Positions 50,101-61,740 of a DNA stretch of 64,000 nucleotides are shown one piece after another (position 1 is the stretch's first letter; each line of letters begins with the position of its first letter). The stretch spans positions 1,233,774 through 1,297,773 of the forward strand of contig BCIV01000001.1 of assembly GCA_001600055.1 (NCBI GenBank), written 5' to 3'. The notes beneath the pieces are model-generated. The model worked only from the letters and a program-made list of their open reading frames with translations. It did not search any database and was not told where the DNA came from. Made by a program: the position numbers and the translations under genes. The stretch comes from Filobasidium wieringae (lineage: Eukaryota > Basidiomycota > Tremellomycetes > Filobasidiales > Filobasidiaceae).

Positions 50101-51212
50101 ACAGGTTGACGTAATCAAGGCTTCCAACGAGCTTGCTCAATCGTTGTCGGAGACCCTTTTGAGTGCAAAGGGTATCACTCGTTTGACCAGTACAGATGAA
50201 GCTTCCGATAAGTTGGTCCGAGTTGCGAAGACCGCGGGAGATGTCGGTATGAGATTCTTCTTGAATCTTCAATCTTATCGACTCCAGCTGGTAGGCCCAT
50301 CTCAGAAGGAGGAGATTGCTCTCAGAAGCAATGCCGAAAGTCGAGGAGCTCTGACCAAGCTCTCTGAGGCCGTTGAGACCCTGGTTCCTAAGGCTGCCAC
50401 CCAGTCTATCGCAAAAGTCAACGGCGATATCGGGGACATCGTTCAACAAGAGATGCAGAACGCTGCTCGAGCTATTGAAGCGGCCACTCAACGATTACAA
50501 GCAATGATGGCACGACCGAAGGACAATTCCAAGTACAACGTGCTTGACGTCCAGGTTCATGATGCAATCCTTGAAGCCGCATTGGTCATCACTAGTGCTA
50601 TCGGACGTTTGATTCAGGCAGCCACGGTCTCGCAAGAGGAGATTGTAGCTCAGGGCAAAGGTTCCAGCAGTAATCAGCAATTCTACAAGAGGAACAACCG
50701 ATGGACAGAGGGTCTCATTTCGGCTGCCAAGGCTGTCGCTTTCGCTACCAAACTTCTCATAGACAGTGCTGACGGAGTGATCAGCGGAACACATTCGCTC
50801 GAGCAGTTGATTGTAGCCTCCAACGAAGTATCCGGAGCAACTGCCCAACTGGTAGCCGCCTCAAGGGTAAAGGCTTCTCTCATGTCCAAGACTCAGCAAA
50901 ACTTGGAGATGGCCGCGAAAGCCGTTACCGATGCTTGCAAGGGCTTGGTCAAGCAGGTCAAAACGATATCTGCTCAGCCAACGGAGGACGACATGGTCGA
51001 CTACAAGTCGATGGCAACCCATGAATTCAAGGTTCGAGAAATGGAACAGCAAGTTGAGATCCTCAAGCTCGAGAAGGATCTGGGTGCAGCCCGACGAAGG
51101 CTCGGTGAAATGCGTAGGGCAGGGTATGTCTCGTCTATGTCTCGAAACGCTACTCGTGTCCCATTAACCTTGATTATGATCGCTTTGCAGGTATCACGCT
51201 GAAGCGGACTGA
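47110..51212 (+). CDS. SLA2: Endocytic actin adaptor Sla2/End4 (HIP1R homologue)
   Basis: It couples clathrin coats and PIP2 membrane to actin. The best model splits the ATG: AT at 47110-47111, donor GTAAGC, acceptor at 47181, then G at 47182, giving MFGSRGRDADMDDEDYGRRR. Alternatives are ATG 47210 or 47249. The ANTH domain has SIKKSTSPEETAPKQKHVRK..IVYTWDYHSS, LIVVHKLLQEGHP, IRAYVSFILSKL. The central region (48540-49840) is a long coiled coil with a Gln/Glu-rich start. The C-terminal THATCH/I-LWEQ actin-binding domain has VQVHDAILEAALVITSAIGRLI.. and RWTEGLISAAKAVA, ending RLGEMRRAGYHAEAD. About 1,050 residues in at least twelve exons. Convergent with the large unknown gene. Confidence 0.94.
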
Positions 51213-51318
51213 GCGTGGGCAGGCGAATAAGTTGATGAATTTGCGTTGTATCGGGTATCAGGTGTTCAGTACCTTCGACCTCGACCTGTATTATGATAAA
51301 CCTGTGTATGCTAGTGAA

Positions 51319-54300
51319 CTATTGGACTACAAATTTGAGAAGGAGGACAGTCCAGACGACCAAAATCAAGATCGTTCGGATGAAAGAGCTCGTTATCAGA
51401 AGACGACCGAGGCGGCACATCGAGTTCCATATACCCATGACTAGGCGGTAAGGTGTCATGAAGACCGCCCGGCAGATTCTCCAGATTAGCAGTACGAATC
51501 GCTGAATATATATCAAGACTCGGATGATTGCGAGCAGACTGTTGAACAGATACTTCAACAGCGAGTAGAACCAATTGTCGACCGAGCGCGATGTCGGCAT
51601 GCGCATAGATTCCAGCTGAGCACGATTGCGACGAATCTAGGCAAATGATGCTCCGTTTAGGGCATTTGCTTTTCAAAGGGAAAATGGGGTGCCCAACTCA
51701 CCTTTCCATTTGCGTCCACATCTAGCTTCATTTTCAGCCGTTCCGCTCGTGTCGTCATGGAAGATATTTCGTCTTGTAGATCATCCTGCCGTTGAGCTAA
51801 TTGAATCGCCTGCGGGAGTGTCCCATCGTACACTTCTGCTAGCTTCATCACGCTTTCCTCCAAGCCTGATAACGGGTCGACAGGCTCAGTTTTCCCTCTC
51901 ACCCGCAACATCGGTCGGTTAGGGATGTCCAAGTAGAGATGAAGCAATCCGTCACTGGACGTCGAAGCCTGCCGCTTTGGTAAATGCTGATTCTCCGTCT
52001 TGCTCGAATGGCCAGGTATCGTCGACTGATGTTCGGCTTTGCCTTTATTCAACACAAACTCTGGTATCGAAATGCCGGTCATGGCGAAGCCTGAAGCTCC
52101 TACCAGATGACATGTAGCTTGCTTCAAAACCTGAACGTCAAGAGTGAACTTGGTTGCTGCTGGAGCCAGACTGATTTGCATGCGGTCCAACGCGTTTCCG
52201 GTAGAAAGCAGGAGGCTAAATGTCGATCGATGCATCAGTATTCTTCAAGTGATGTCATCGTGATGTTCACTCACGATTTGTGCTTTACATAATTCCCGTC
52301 CAGTTCAATATCTCGCCGATTCGCGGTCGAGTTATCGATCGTTTCCGGCTCCTCGGGAACAGCTTCTACATGGGAAGTACTCTGTTTGTATTCGGTTTTA
52401 CTGCCCTTGCGACCGGTCAAGAAGTCGTCCTCAGAGTCTAACGGATGGATGAGAGGCGGAAGGTGATCGGCAGGAGTCGGATTTGGCGAACCACCCGGCA
52501 GATCGTGCTGATGGCCGTTTGTTGGCCCGTTCTCCTCTGGTCCATGTCGTGACCTGACGATTCTACGCAACCGACCATGGCCGAGATGATGAGCGTCTCC
52601 CTGGCCTTCATCCGTGTCGCCTTCGTTTTCGGGATGGAGGACGTGTTTCCGGATGGCAGCGATCGGACTTTTGAGGACGTGTACCAGTCTTTCTCCAGTG
52701 TCGAGCGATTCTCGTGATGTGTCGCTTTGGTCCCGATGAGAAACAGGCCAGAGGCGGCGCGTGATCGATTTCCGAACCCGAAGACCGTCTTCCGAGTCGT
52801 GTTTGTCCTGTAGAAAGCGAGAGGTGAGCGTCGGTTGTGATGAGTGCATTATCCATCAGAATGAGCCGACTTACAGACGGTGTATCTTGCATATCCGATA
52901 CGAACGACACGGTACTTTTGTTCCCGAAAGAGCTGTCGTAGCTTCCCGGCGACATGCCCATCATGTTTGGGCTTTCCCCGACGATTCGCTTGTTCGCCCC
53001 GAACAACGGTGTGATATTCGACTGATTATGACTGAACGTGTTTAGACCGTCGGTGAGAGCCGCTTGGGCGAGATCGCTGGAAGGCACAAAGTAGTCGACG
53101 TTGCCTCTACAATCGAGAAACGCGATGATCTCGCTCGGCAAGACGGTCCATTCCTTGAGTACGGTCGATTTACGAGCGGCGAGTGCGGCTTGAGGATCCG
53201 TGGACAGGGCACGACTCAGAGCGACGGCGGATTTGAGAGGCGCAGAGGAAGGTTTCGTCAAGTGATGACTACGGTTCGCCTGTATGGCCATCGGTTCTTT
53301 GACATTCTTGACCCAGGTGGAGACCCCGTTGGCGCGATTGAAACCGGTGTTCCCATCGATCAACCTCGAACGCGCCTCGAGTTGCTGATTCACGCCAGCG
53401 TCCCATACCTGTCTCCGATTCTCTTCGGCGAGGACTTGTTTCCGCCATCGGATGACCCGCAACGGGTTCCAACGGAGATACCTCTGTCCGGGCCGTCCAG
53501 CCGAATCCTCGACGGATCGAATCATCAGGCCGTAGTAGGCTTGGAAATGGGAACGCATCTGGTAAGCCAAGGCTTCCGCTCTGGGATGAGAAGGTAGTTG
53601 ATGCAGGATGGCTTGGACTTTGGCTACCGGGGTCGAACGGTCCGACATTTCAGCGCGTGGGGTAAACAATAACCCTAGGAGGATCCACTCACCATCATGC
53701 TCAGCCTCATTCCGCATTTCAATCTCATACGCGACCCTCTCCCGCTCCGGATCCCTCCTCTCCCTCTCCCTGCTGGGCTCGGGTTTCCACTTGGCCCCAC
53801 CCCCACTGACGCTCCGTTTATGTTTCACGAACAAGTCGCTCAGTCGTTTCTTCCTCTTCGGTCCCGGTACGAATCGAGCTTGGGTAGGGGTCGGTTCGAT
53901 CCGGAGATGACCTTCTGGAGTGCCCCGTCTTTCCCGTTCCTGCGATGCTGGCGTGGTCGATCGGAAGGTCTCGCTATAGGTCTGTCCGGAGGAGGAGACG
54001 GACCCCTGTAGACTGTCCCGTTTTCTAGCCGGGTTCGACCCGTCTTTCCTTCCCGACCCAACCGCCCGTTCCCTCGGATCGGACCGATCCGACCCCTCGT
54101 CCGTACTCTCCTCATCCCCACGCAAACTAGAATCACTCGAGACCCGTCTGAAAAGAAGAGGATCGGGTTGTTGACCGAGAAGATCACGCTCGATCATCGT
54201 CCCCCTCCTACTCCTCGTCTTGACCTGTGGAGCCTGTGGAGGAGCGTTCAAGATGGCGTCCTCGCCGACATCCTGCAAGTTCGGTCTACTACTTTTACGT

Positions 54301-56303
54301 AGTTTATGGGGGAGATGCAATCGTGCCCCCTCGTGATCGCCGTTCTTACGTCTACCCAAGGGTTCGGGGGAGGTCGTGCTCGCGGTCGTGCTCGTGGTCG
54401 TAGCCGTATCACTGATAGCGGCAGTGACGGCCGGCGGAGCCTTCGGCACAAAGATCTCCGGAAGATCGGTCCTCCTCTCCCGCCCGGGTGTCCCCTGTAT
54501 CCCCTCCGCGGGGGAAGGGTATGAGGGTGATCTCGAATCGAGGTCCGGGTTGGGGAGGACGGCCTGTCTGCCTCCGGGGAGGAGGGTGGTCTGGGAGATC
54601 AACCTGAGGGCGTTGTTTATATCCACCGAGGCCAGTAGGGCTTGGAGTGGGTCTGTTCTCCACGACAGGGGGAGATCAGTTGAGCGTTCGTCTTTTCTTT
54701 TTTGGAAATGTAATGCGGGGTGATACGTACCGTCCATCCTCTCCCGTCCCGCCCCATCCATCTCGAACAAAGCCTCGAACCCCATATCCATACTCCCCCT
54801 CGTTCGTCCTCTCTGCCGCTCGGTCTTTCCCCTCCAATGGTTCTGCTCCCTCTCCGTCTCCTCGTCCCCTCCCCGTCCGTCCCGCGTGTCGGAGCGTGAT
54901 CGTGAACGTGATCGTGATCGACCCTTAGACCGCGACCTGGCCCTGGACCTCTCCTTTTCCGTCTCCGAGCCCATTCCCCCGTTCGTTCCCTTCCTCCCAT
55001 CCCCATCCGTCCGCCCACCTACCTCGCTCTCACCCCGCGTCCCAGCCCTAGTCCGTTTCCCCCTCCCATCCGATCGAACGGGGTCTTCCTTCGAATTGAT
55101 TGATTCCTCCTCGGTGGGGGGTGGGAAATGAACCCCCACCCGAGTAGGTACGCCGGGGGAACCTAGGGAACCGGAAGGTGATCCCTCCCCCCCCCGTCCC
55201 AGTCCCAGTCTCAATCTCGTTTCCCTAGCCGGGGAACCCTCGTTTCCTTTCCCCAGAGCGAGTTTCTTACCATTATCGGTCCGCGTTCTCGACCCGGTCT
55301 CCGCTTGAGCCGCTCGAGAGTGAGATCGTTGGGGATGAGGGGAGGAGGAAAAGATGTCCAAGCTCTGTGTTCGTCGTCGGTCGGGTTTCTCTGTGTTTCC
55401 ATCGGGTTTCTCTGTTGTCGCGGGGGAAGCGAGGGGGGTGGATGGTGGGGAGGATGAGGGGGATGGATCGGTCGGAGTAGCAGTAGCAGCGGCGGTGGTG
55501 ATCGCTCTCAACCTCGCCCCGGCTCTAGCGATCCCCAGAGCAGGCCCGATCCCGACGCTCCCATTGGTAGGGGAGACGGGGGAACCCTGACCTCTCCCCC
55601 GATCGGCAGCGTGGGAGGTGGAGATGGAAAGAGGAAGGGTGAGCGTCCGAGCTCGGGCTTTGACCAGGGAAGATCGAGTCCGTGCGGGTTTGGGTTTGGG
55701 TTGGGGGAGGGAGAGGTGGGAGGTGGGACCGGGTGCGGAGGAGAGGGGGAATTCGAACGGGCTTCGGGTGGGGGTCGGGTGGGTTTCCGTGGTCTGATGA
55801 GGTCGCTCTTCTTCCTGCCGTCCTGTCGTGGTCACGTCACCACCACCAGCACCACGATCGGGCAGTACGATCCCTGACGAACCCCTCACCGGCTCCGCTC
55901 TCGGCCTCGGTCTCATCCTCCCAAACGTCCGTTCCCCATCCCCCTCGCTGCTCGGACTACTCCTCCCACTCCCGCTCGAACGTCTTCGTCGCAGAGTGGA
56001 CGATCTCATCCGACCCGGTCTTTTACTGTAGTCCGAGTGCGAGTGCGAGTGTGGGGAGGGAGGATGGGCTTCCTCCTCTACGGTCCCGGCGATCTCATTC
56101 CTCAACCTGCTCCCTCGAGGCACAGGCGTCCCGTTCATCTCAGTCACCGCCCCGTCCCTCCAACCAGAAGGACCCGGCGTGGGTGGTTGCAGGACGACAT
56201 CGACCTCGCTCCGATCGGAAGACGCACGGAGGATGTGGGGCAGACGATGTTGGATCGGGATGACGTGCGAGGGGTTGGCGTTCGGTCCGAGCGTGGTGTT
56301 CAT
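51319..56303 (-). CDS. Very large, mostly disordered protein with C-terminal membrane segment, unknown function
   Basis: I do not recognise this protein. It has about 1,600 residues in four exons: 56303 to about 52880, then about 52812-52275, 52220-51702 and 51646-51319. The N-terminal 900 residues are low complexity (Ser, Pro, Arg, Thr), with an SR-like stretch near 54890-54960. A folded part begins near KRKKRLSDLFVKHKRS and has GEWILLGLLFTPRAEMSD, QRYLRWNPLRVIRWRKQVL and WTVLPSEIIAFLDCRGNVDYF. Exon 3 has a possible lipid-binding-like beta region (SLAPAATKFTLDVQVLKQ). The end is hydrophobic: WFYSLLKYLFNSLLAIIRVLIY and SSFIRTILILVVWTVLLLKF. It looks like a tail-anchored or hairpin membrane protein. 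Confidence 0.72.
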
Positions 56304-56697
56304 CGGAGCAGAGTGCGTAGAGTGTGACGGTGCACGGTGTGGCGATGGCTGTGCGTCTGTGCGTACGTGTTATGTTCGAAACAGAGACATGGTCGAGATC
56401 GAGAGATCACGGGTGACCAGTAGCCAGTAGCCAGCAGTAGTGGTACCCGATCGGAGTGGGTGTGTCAGCTCGTGCCAGCAGTGTGTGTGATGGAACGTCT
56501 GACTCGTCGTATTCCTTCTATTCCAGAACGAGCCACAGTACAGTAGACAGTAGTGAAACCGGTGCAACCGAGTCTTGTCCGAGCTTTGACGATCACAACT
56601 CACAACTCTCTAGCACAAGCACAACCCTTGGACCCTCGCAACCGGTACCGCTGACCCCTCTTTACGTGATTCTCACGGCATCGCTTCCCTGCTGGGG

Positions 56698-56705
56698 TCA
56701 CGTGA
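56698..56705. promoter_or_regulatory. TCACGTGA E-box upstream of NOP9
   Basis: An exact palindrome in GGTCACGTGA context, ending 146 bases before the NOP9 ATG (56851). It is one of six equivalent sites. Confidence 0.55.
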
Positions 56706-56807
56706 TGCATCGATATTTGTTCAACTGCAACTGCTCGTATGGTACATCTTCTCACTCTGATCGCTCGTAATTTCACAGCCCGTTCCCCTCAAACTCGCTC
56801 TTCCCCT

Positions 56808-56836
56808 CCCACGCCCACGCCCACGCCCACGCCCAC
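56808..56836. repeat. (CCCACG)n hexamer repeat in the NOP9 leader
   Basis: About five copies of the hexamer lie immediately upstream of the start codon. They probably fall in the 5' UTR. Confidence 0.6.
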
Positions 56837-56850
56837 CCTCCGCCACCGCC

Positions 56851-59800
56851 ATGCCCAAAGACTTTAAGAAACGAGGCGATCGTCGTCGACCGAAAAAGAA
56901 CCAAGACCAAGAACCCGTGGTCGATGCCGTCCTCGTCAACGCAGAGCCCAGCTTGGACGTGTTCACCAGTAATGCCGATTACATCTCCCTCTCCAACGAG
57001 ACCGACCTTGTTCCCGCCGCTCAGGGGGCGGGGGCGGGGCCTAGTACGCACCCTGATCGGTTGAGACGGTCGGGGAAACAAGTCAAGGAGAGGCAGCAGG
57101 AGGGGAGCGAGGCCAGGGCCAGGGGTGGGGATGGGGATGGGGACGGGGACGAGCGCAGGGAATTCGTACCCGGTCCAACGGCCGTTCAGACAGAGATCGA
57201 CCTGAACGCTCCTTTTGGATTCGTCGATCCGGACATCAAGGCGTACTTCAAGTCGGTCGATGAAAAGCTGGTCGAGTTTTCTTCCTTGCGACCGGCAGGT
57301 TCGTCCTCGACGACGGGGACGGCGGAGGAGGATGGCGGCTCGGAACTGGAAGACCGGACGAATTTCTTGCATTCGGCTCTGAACGAGGTGAGGGGGATGG
57401 AGCTCCAGCTCGCGACCGATGGGGACACGGCGCTCGTGCTGGAACGGTTGATCCATTCCATGGGGGATTGGGGTCGACGGGTGCTCATGGATAGTTTCGG
57501 GGGACGGTGGGGGACGTTGATCTCCCATCGGTTCGGCTCGCACGTCTGTCAGACGCTCATCGGGTTGGCAGCGGGCACGATCCATAGGGAATCTCGAGGG
57601 GTTTGGCCCGTACAGCATGTAGAACAATCCGCTCGCATCGCCTCCGCCTCCGCCTCCACGTCCATAGCCACATCCGACTCCCCCGCCGAGGGTCACCTCC
57701 GAACGGCAACCCACCTCCTCCTCTCACTGATAGACGAGATCCTCCCCCTCATCCCGACCCTCCTGACCTCCCCCTTCGCCTCCCCCCCCATCAGGCTCCT
57801 CCTCATCGTCCTCACCCCGCACGCCCCCATCCCTTCTTCCTCCGGATCGGGCGTGCAGGAACAATCCACCCGGGCGGGGAACAAGATCAGATCCGCAAAG
57901 AGTCGCAAGTTTAGGAAGGACCAGGCGGGGAAGGGCGGGATGAGGTCTATCCTCCATGACGACGAGGACGACGAGGACGAGGAGCGGGAAGAGGGACGGG
58001 TGATCGGTCGGCAAGGACAAGGGGAGCGGGCGGATCGGACGGAACGGGTCGTACCCCCCGAATTACAAGAGATGAGGACGAGGATCAGGGAGTTCTTGGC
58101 GCAACGTCTGAAGGGACCGGAATGGAGAGCTATGGGGGTGGAGAACGCGGGTGGGCCCGTCATCCAGGTGAGTCAACGTCGGGTTCGCCCTCGCGTCTTG
58201 GGCGCGATTGTGGGCTCATTCGCGCTGCTCTGGAACGTGCATTTGCGTGGGGGGTAGATGTTATTGGAGGTCGAGGCGCAGGATGGGGAGGGGATGAGGG
58301 AAGGGAGTATCCTGGATCATCTGACTTCCGGTCTCGTAGCTGAACAGAGTGAGTCCTCCCCGTTCCCCTCTCGACCCTCCGGGGCGGACCGAGGTTGATA
58401 TGATCCTCTACCCCTTTCGGACCGCTCGCCCTAGTCAAACCCGATCCACCCATCCCGACGTCACACGATTACCTCCCCTCCCTACTAAGGGACACGACCG
58501 GTTCCCACCTGCTCCAAACCATCCTCCTCTTCTCCCCCCGCGTCATCTTCACCGCCCTCTGGTCCACCTACTTTATCGGAAAGGTCGGGAAGATGGCCGG
58601 ACACCCGATCGGGAATTACGTCGTTTCCAGCGGGATCAAGCGGTTGGAGACGGACGGGTTGAGAGGGATCATCAAGGAACTCGAAGCGGTGGGGGTATCG
58701 GGGTTGATCCGTTGGTATTCATTCGGCGTTTTCGGGTACACCGGAAGGGACGCTGATGAGAAACGTATGTATGTTCTATCGGGGGTTTGGTTTGTGCTAT
58801 AGGATCGGCAAGGACGTCGGTCCTCAAGGCGTTGGTGGAGAGGAGCGTGGAGATCGGGCAGGGACAGGTCCAAGCGGAAGTCGTCTCGGTGAGTTCGAAG
58901 CCGACTCTTATTCGCGCACGTCAGAGTCGTCCTGAATTCAAACTCGACTCCACTCGACTCCACTCGATTAGTGCATCTGTAAAGCGTTCGAATTGGAAAC
59001 GTTCCCAGAGAAGAAATTGTTGGTCCCTTGTGCTCTCACGTTGAACGTCCTCAAGGTCCGTCCTCCGCCTTCCTCTTCCTCGTCAGGGGTACGCGATACT
59101 GATCGATCGACCGGGACGAACGCCTTACAGACTTTCCGAGCGGCGACGACGGGAGAAGAGGAGACGAAGGAGGAACCGGTAGAGGAGGAGAAACGGCACG
59201 GATGGAAACCTAGACAACCAAAGGGAGAGAGATCGAACTTGATGTCTTCCATGCAGGGTGCCATTCTCCTTCAAGCCATGTTCCAGATGGACGTACCTGC
59301 CATCGAGACGGTCATCAACAGGTCGGTTCCTCCTTATTTTTTACTTTCGAGGGACTCTACCGGTCCGCTGACACTTGAAGAACGATCCCATAGTCTTTTG
59401 GCGCAAACGGTCGATGATCTCCTTCACTTTGCTCACAGCCCGATCTCTTCCCATGTACTGGACGCGTTCCTCTTGTCCCCCAAAGTACCGGCCAAATCTA
59501 AACGAAGGCTCCTGCTCGCTTTCGATGGCAAGTATTTCGAGCTGGTCGATAACAAGTACGGCAGTCGGGTGGGGGATACCATCTGGGACAAGGCTGCCGA
59601 TGGGTTCATGAAGGTGAGAGAAATCGTGGGATCGTGCGTCGACAAGGTTCGACCTCGCTGACCCGACGTCCCTCGCCGGTCTACAGGAAAAGATCGCCAG
59701 GTCGTTGTCGGCCGATGCGATCGCGCTCAGTACTTCGGAATACGGTCGATTCTTCTATAGGAAACTCAACTTGCCCCTCTTCACGAGCAAGATCAAGGAA

Positions 59801-60214
59801 TGGAGGGAGATCCAGCTAAAGGTCGTCCATCATTTCCACGGACCGAGGACGGGGGCGGGGAAGGCTGCCGTGGAAGCCACTCAGGCTCAGGTGGCTGAGG
59901 TCGCAAAGCAGGCGACGCCCAAGGTCGAGTCGGAGATCGCTGGGGGTGTTTCAGAGGCAATCGCGAGCCCGACAGCCGATGTAGCTGCCACCTCTATCGC
60001 GGACGACGCAGAGGACAAGGCGGCGACTGCCAAGTCCAATCGACAACTGAAAAAGGAACGAAAGGAGAAGAAGAGAGCCGAGCGGGGTACGGAAGATTCG
60101 TCCGAGCAGAAAGACGTTCAAAAGCGAGCCAGGGATTCCGAAGACGAGATCGACGACATGTTCGCTGCCGTCGAGCCAGAAAAGAAGAAGAAGAAGAAGG
60201 CCAGGAAGGATTAG
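56851..60214 (+). CDS. NOP9: Nucleolar Pumilio-like protein Nop9
   Basis: It binds pre-18S rRNA during small-subunit assembly. It starts MPKDFKKRGDRRRPKKNQDQ, a basic nucleolar N-terminus. The conserved entry is FGFVDPDIKAYFKSVDEKL, then NFLHSALNEVRGMELQL. PUF-type repeats follow: DTALVLERLIHSMGDWGRRVLM, SHRFGSHVCQTLI, MAGHPIGNYVVSSGIKRLET, PISSHVLDAFL and DNKYGSRVGDTIWDKA. The last repeat is TSEYGRFFYRKLNLPLF. An acidic insert (about 57955-58000) separates two repeats. The tail is Lys-rich (EPEKKKKKKARKD). At least seven exons. A TCACGTGA site and a hexamer repeat lie upstream. Confidence 0.93.
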
Positions 60215-60485
60215 AGCGATGGACATTACGACCATCTTGTTGTACCCACGATTGTAACGCCCCTTCCCCTGATGAGTATACATATCGCCCGACATGTATG
60301 ATCTTGGCTTTCCGTTAGACCCCGCTTCGTAGCTGGCAGCCTGCTTTCCAGGCAGGTTCAAATGATATTAAAATGGCTGATATAGCATACAACGAGACGG
60401 CCGACTGGTGACTCTGGTCTCTGATACAGGATAACTTGTACATTGCTTCACTGCTACGATCGCACGTCGAAGGAAAAGGGCGACT

Positions 60486-61412
60486 TTACATGGCCATCTC
60501 GGCTTGCAGTGCTCGTAGCTGCGCTTCCTCGTCGTCTTCCTCCTCTTGCCGTTGAGCGACTGATCAAGAAGAAAGAGTTCAGTCAGGCCGGCGATGACCG
60601 GGACGACGGGTCAAGATGAAACTGACCTTCACGCTGAGTGGAAAGCCTTGAAGGACCGGCAGCGACGGGAGCGTGCACGGGCGCTCTTTCAGCCCCTACC
60701 AGCCTCTCATTCAGTTGTTCTTGCTCGAGCTCCTCCAACTCGTTCTTCAACTCGTCCTAAAAGATTGCGGGATTCAGCCTTGACTATAGGGTATATGAAA
60801 TTGAATACTCACATCATCCACCTCGATACCCATATTGACCGGGTTGCTGATCGCATCCGAAATCTCGTTCGATAGATCCATTTGTTCCCGAATCGATTCC
60901 ATCGTAGCATCGACCTTGTTTATGTTGCTGAGAGAGAGCACCTGATCAGCTTGCCAAACGCCAGATCCATCAATTAAGTGACGAACAGATTGCCATGTAT
61001 ACCCTTCAGTGCCTCTGCTCCCTTCTTCATCGCTGCCATGGTCTCCGCATTCAGGTTCGCCGTCTCAATCGCATTCACTTGAGCTTCTAACGTCATCCTG
61101 GTTCCAGCCATTCGGTTCAATTCGGTCTCGTATGCCTGTTTCTGCCTGAGTGCAGCCAATGCGACTGAGGAAAGGTGAATATAATCAGATTGATCCGCTC
61201 GAGGAGGCAAAGGAGTCACGAGCAAACATACGACGTTTATTACTCGTCGCATTCGTCTTGGCCTTCTTCAACTCTTCTTCTATCTTCTTCTGCAGATGCT
61301 CCTCTTTCTTGTCCAATATAAGCAATTGAGATCTGAGGGCGACGATACTATCTCGAGCAGATTGGCGGGTGTCTTTGCCCTTGCCTGTGAAGTAGGACAT
61401 CCACCCGGACAT
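60486..61412 (-). CDS. SNF7: ESCRT-III subunit Snf7 (CHMP4/Vps32)
   Basis: It forms the membrane-remodelling filament of ESCRT-III in multivesicular-body sorting; in fungi it also serves the Rim101 pH pathway. It starts MSGWMSYFTGKGKDTRQSARDS, then LLILDKKEEHLQKKIEEELKKAK. A further exon gives VALAALRQKQAYETELNRMAGTRMTLEAQ. Then NINKVDATMESIREQMDLSNEISDAISNP and ELKNELEELEQEQLNERL, the acidic autoinhibitory part. The last exon ends EEEDDEEAQLRALQAEMAM at 60486, the C-terminal helix that binds Vps4/Bro1. Four or more introns. Convergent with NOP9. Confidence 0.94.
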
Positions 61413-61740
61413 GGTTGATCAGGAGCTCGTTGTGAACAGGATGTGATGACGTCGAGTGAGCCTTGTTTGAGGCCTAATAACGATGTATGCTAGGAAGGAT
61501 TCACTGTCCCGAGTCTGAGCGTGTTGATGGATTGAAGCGGTATGATAAGAAGTGGGCGATCCAGCTTTAGCCGATGTCATCATCAGTCGAGCGAGTGAGC
61601 GAGGCTAACATTTTTCCTACCAGGGTACGGCCAGGGCTATGCAAGATATCTGATCAGATCTCAGTCCACTAGCCAGAACACACTGGTAACTCCTCCAACA
61701 ATCGGTTCTACAACTCAGAAATCCAGAACAGCTCATAGCA
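61413..61740. promoter_or_regulatory. Divergent promoter between SNF7 and the LEA-2-like gene
   Basis: 328 bases. It has a TGACGTC half-CRE at 61447 and GATGTCATCATC at about 61573. No TATA box was seen. Confidence 0.35.

Larger units (their letters stand above)
56304..56850. promoter_or_regulatory. Divergent promoter between the large unknown gene and NOP9
   Basis: 547 bases. It contains one TCACGTGA element and a hexamer array (CCCACG)n at about 56808-56836, which ends just before the NOP9 ATG. Confidence 0.5.

Noticed and set aside
60335..60375. tRNA-like B box (GGTTCAAAT)
   Set aside because: No matching T-stem, anticodon arm or acceptor pairing.
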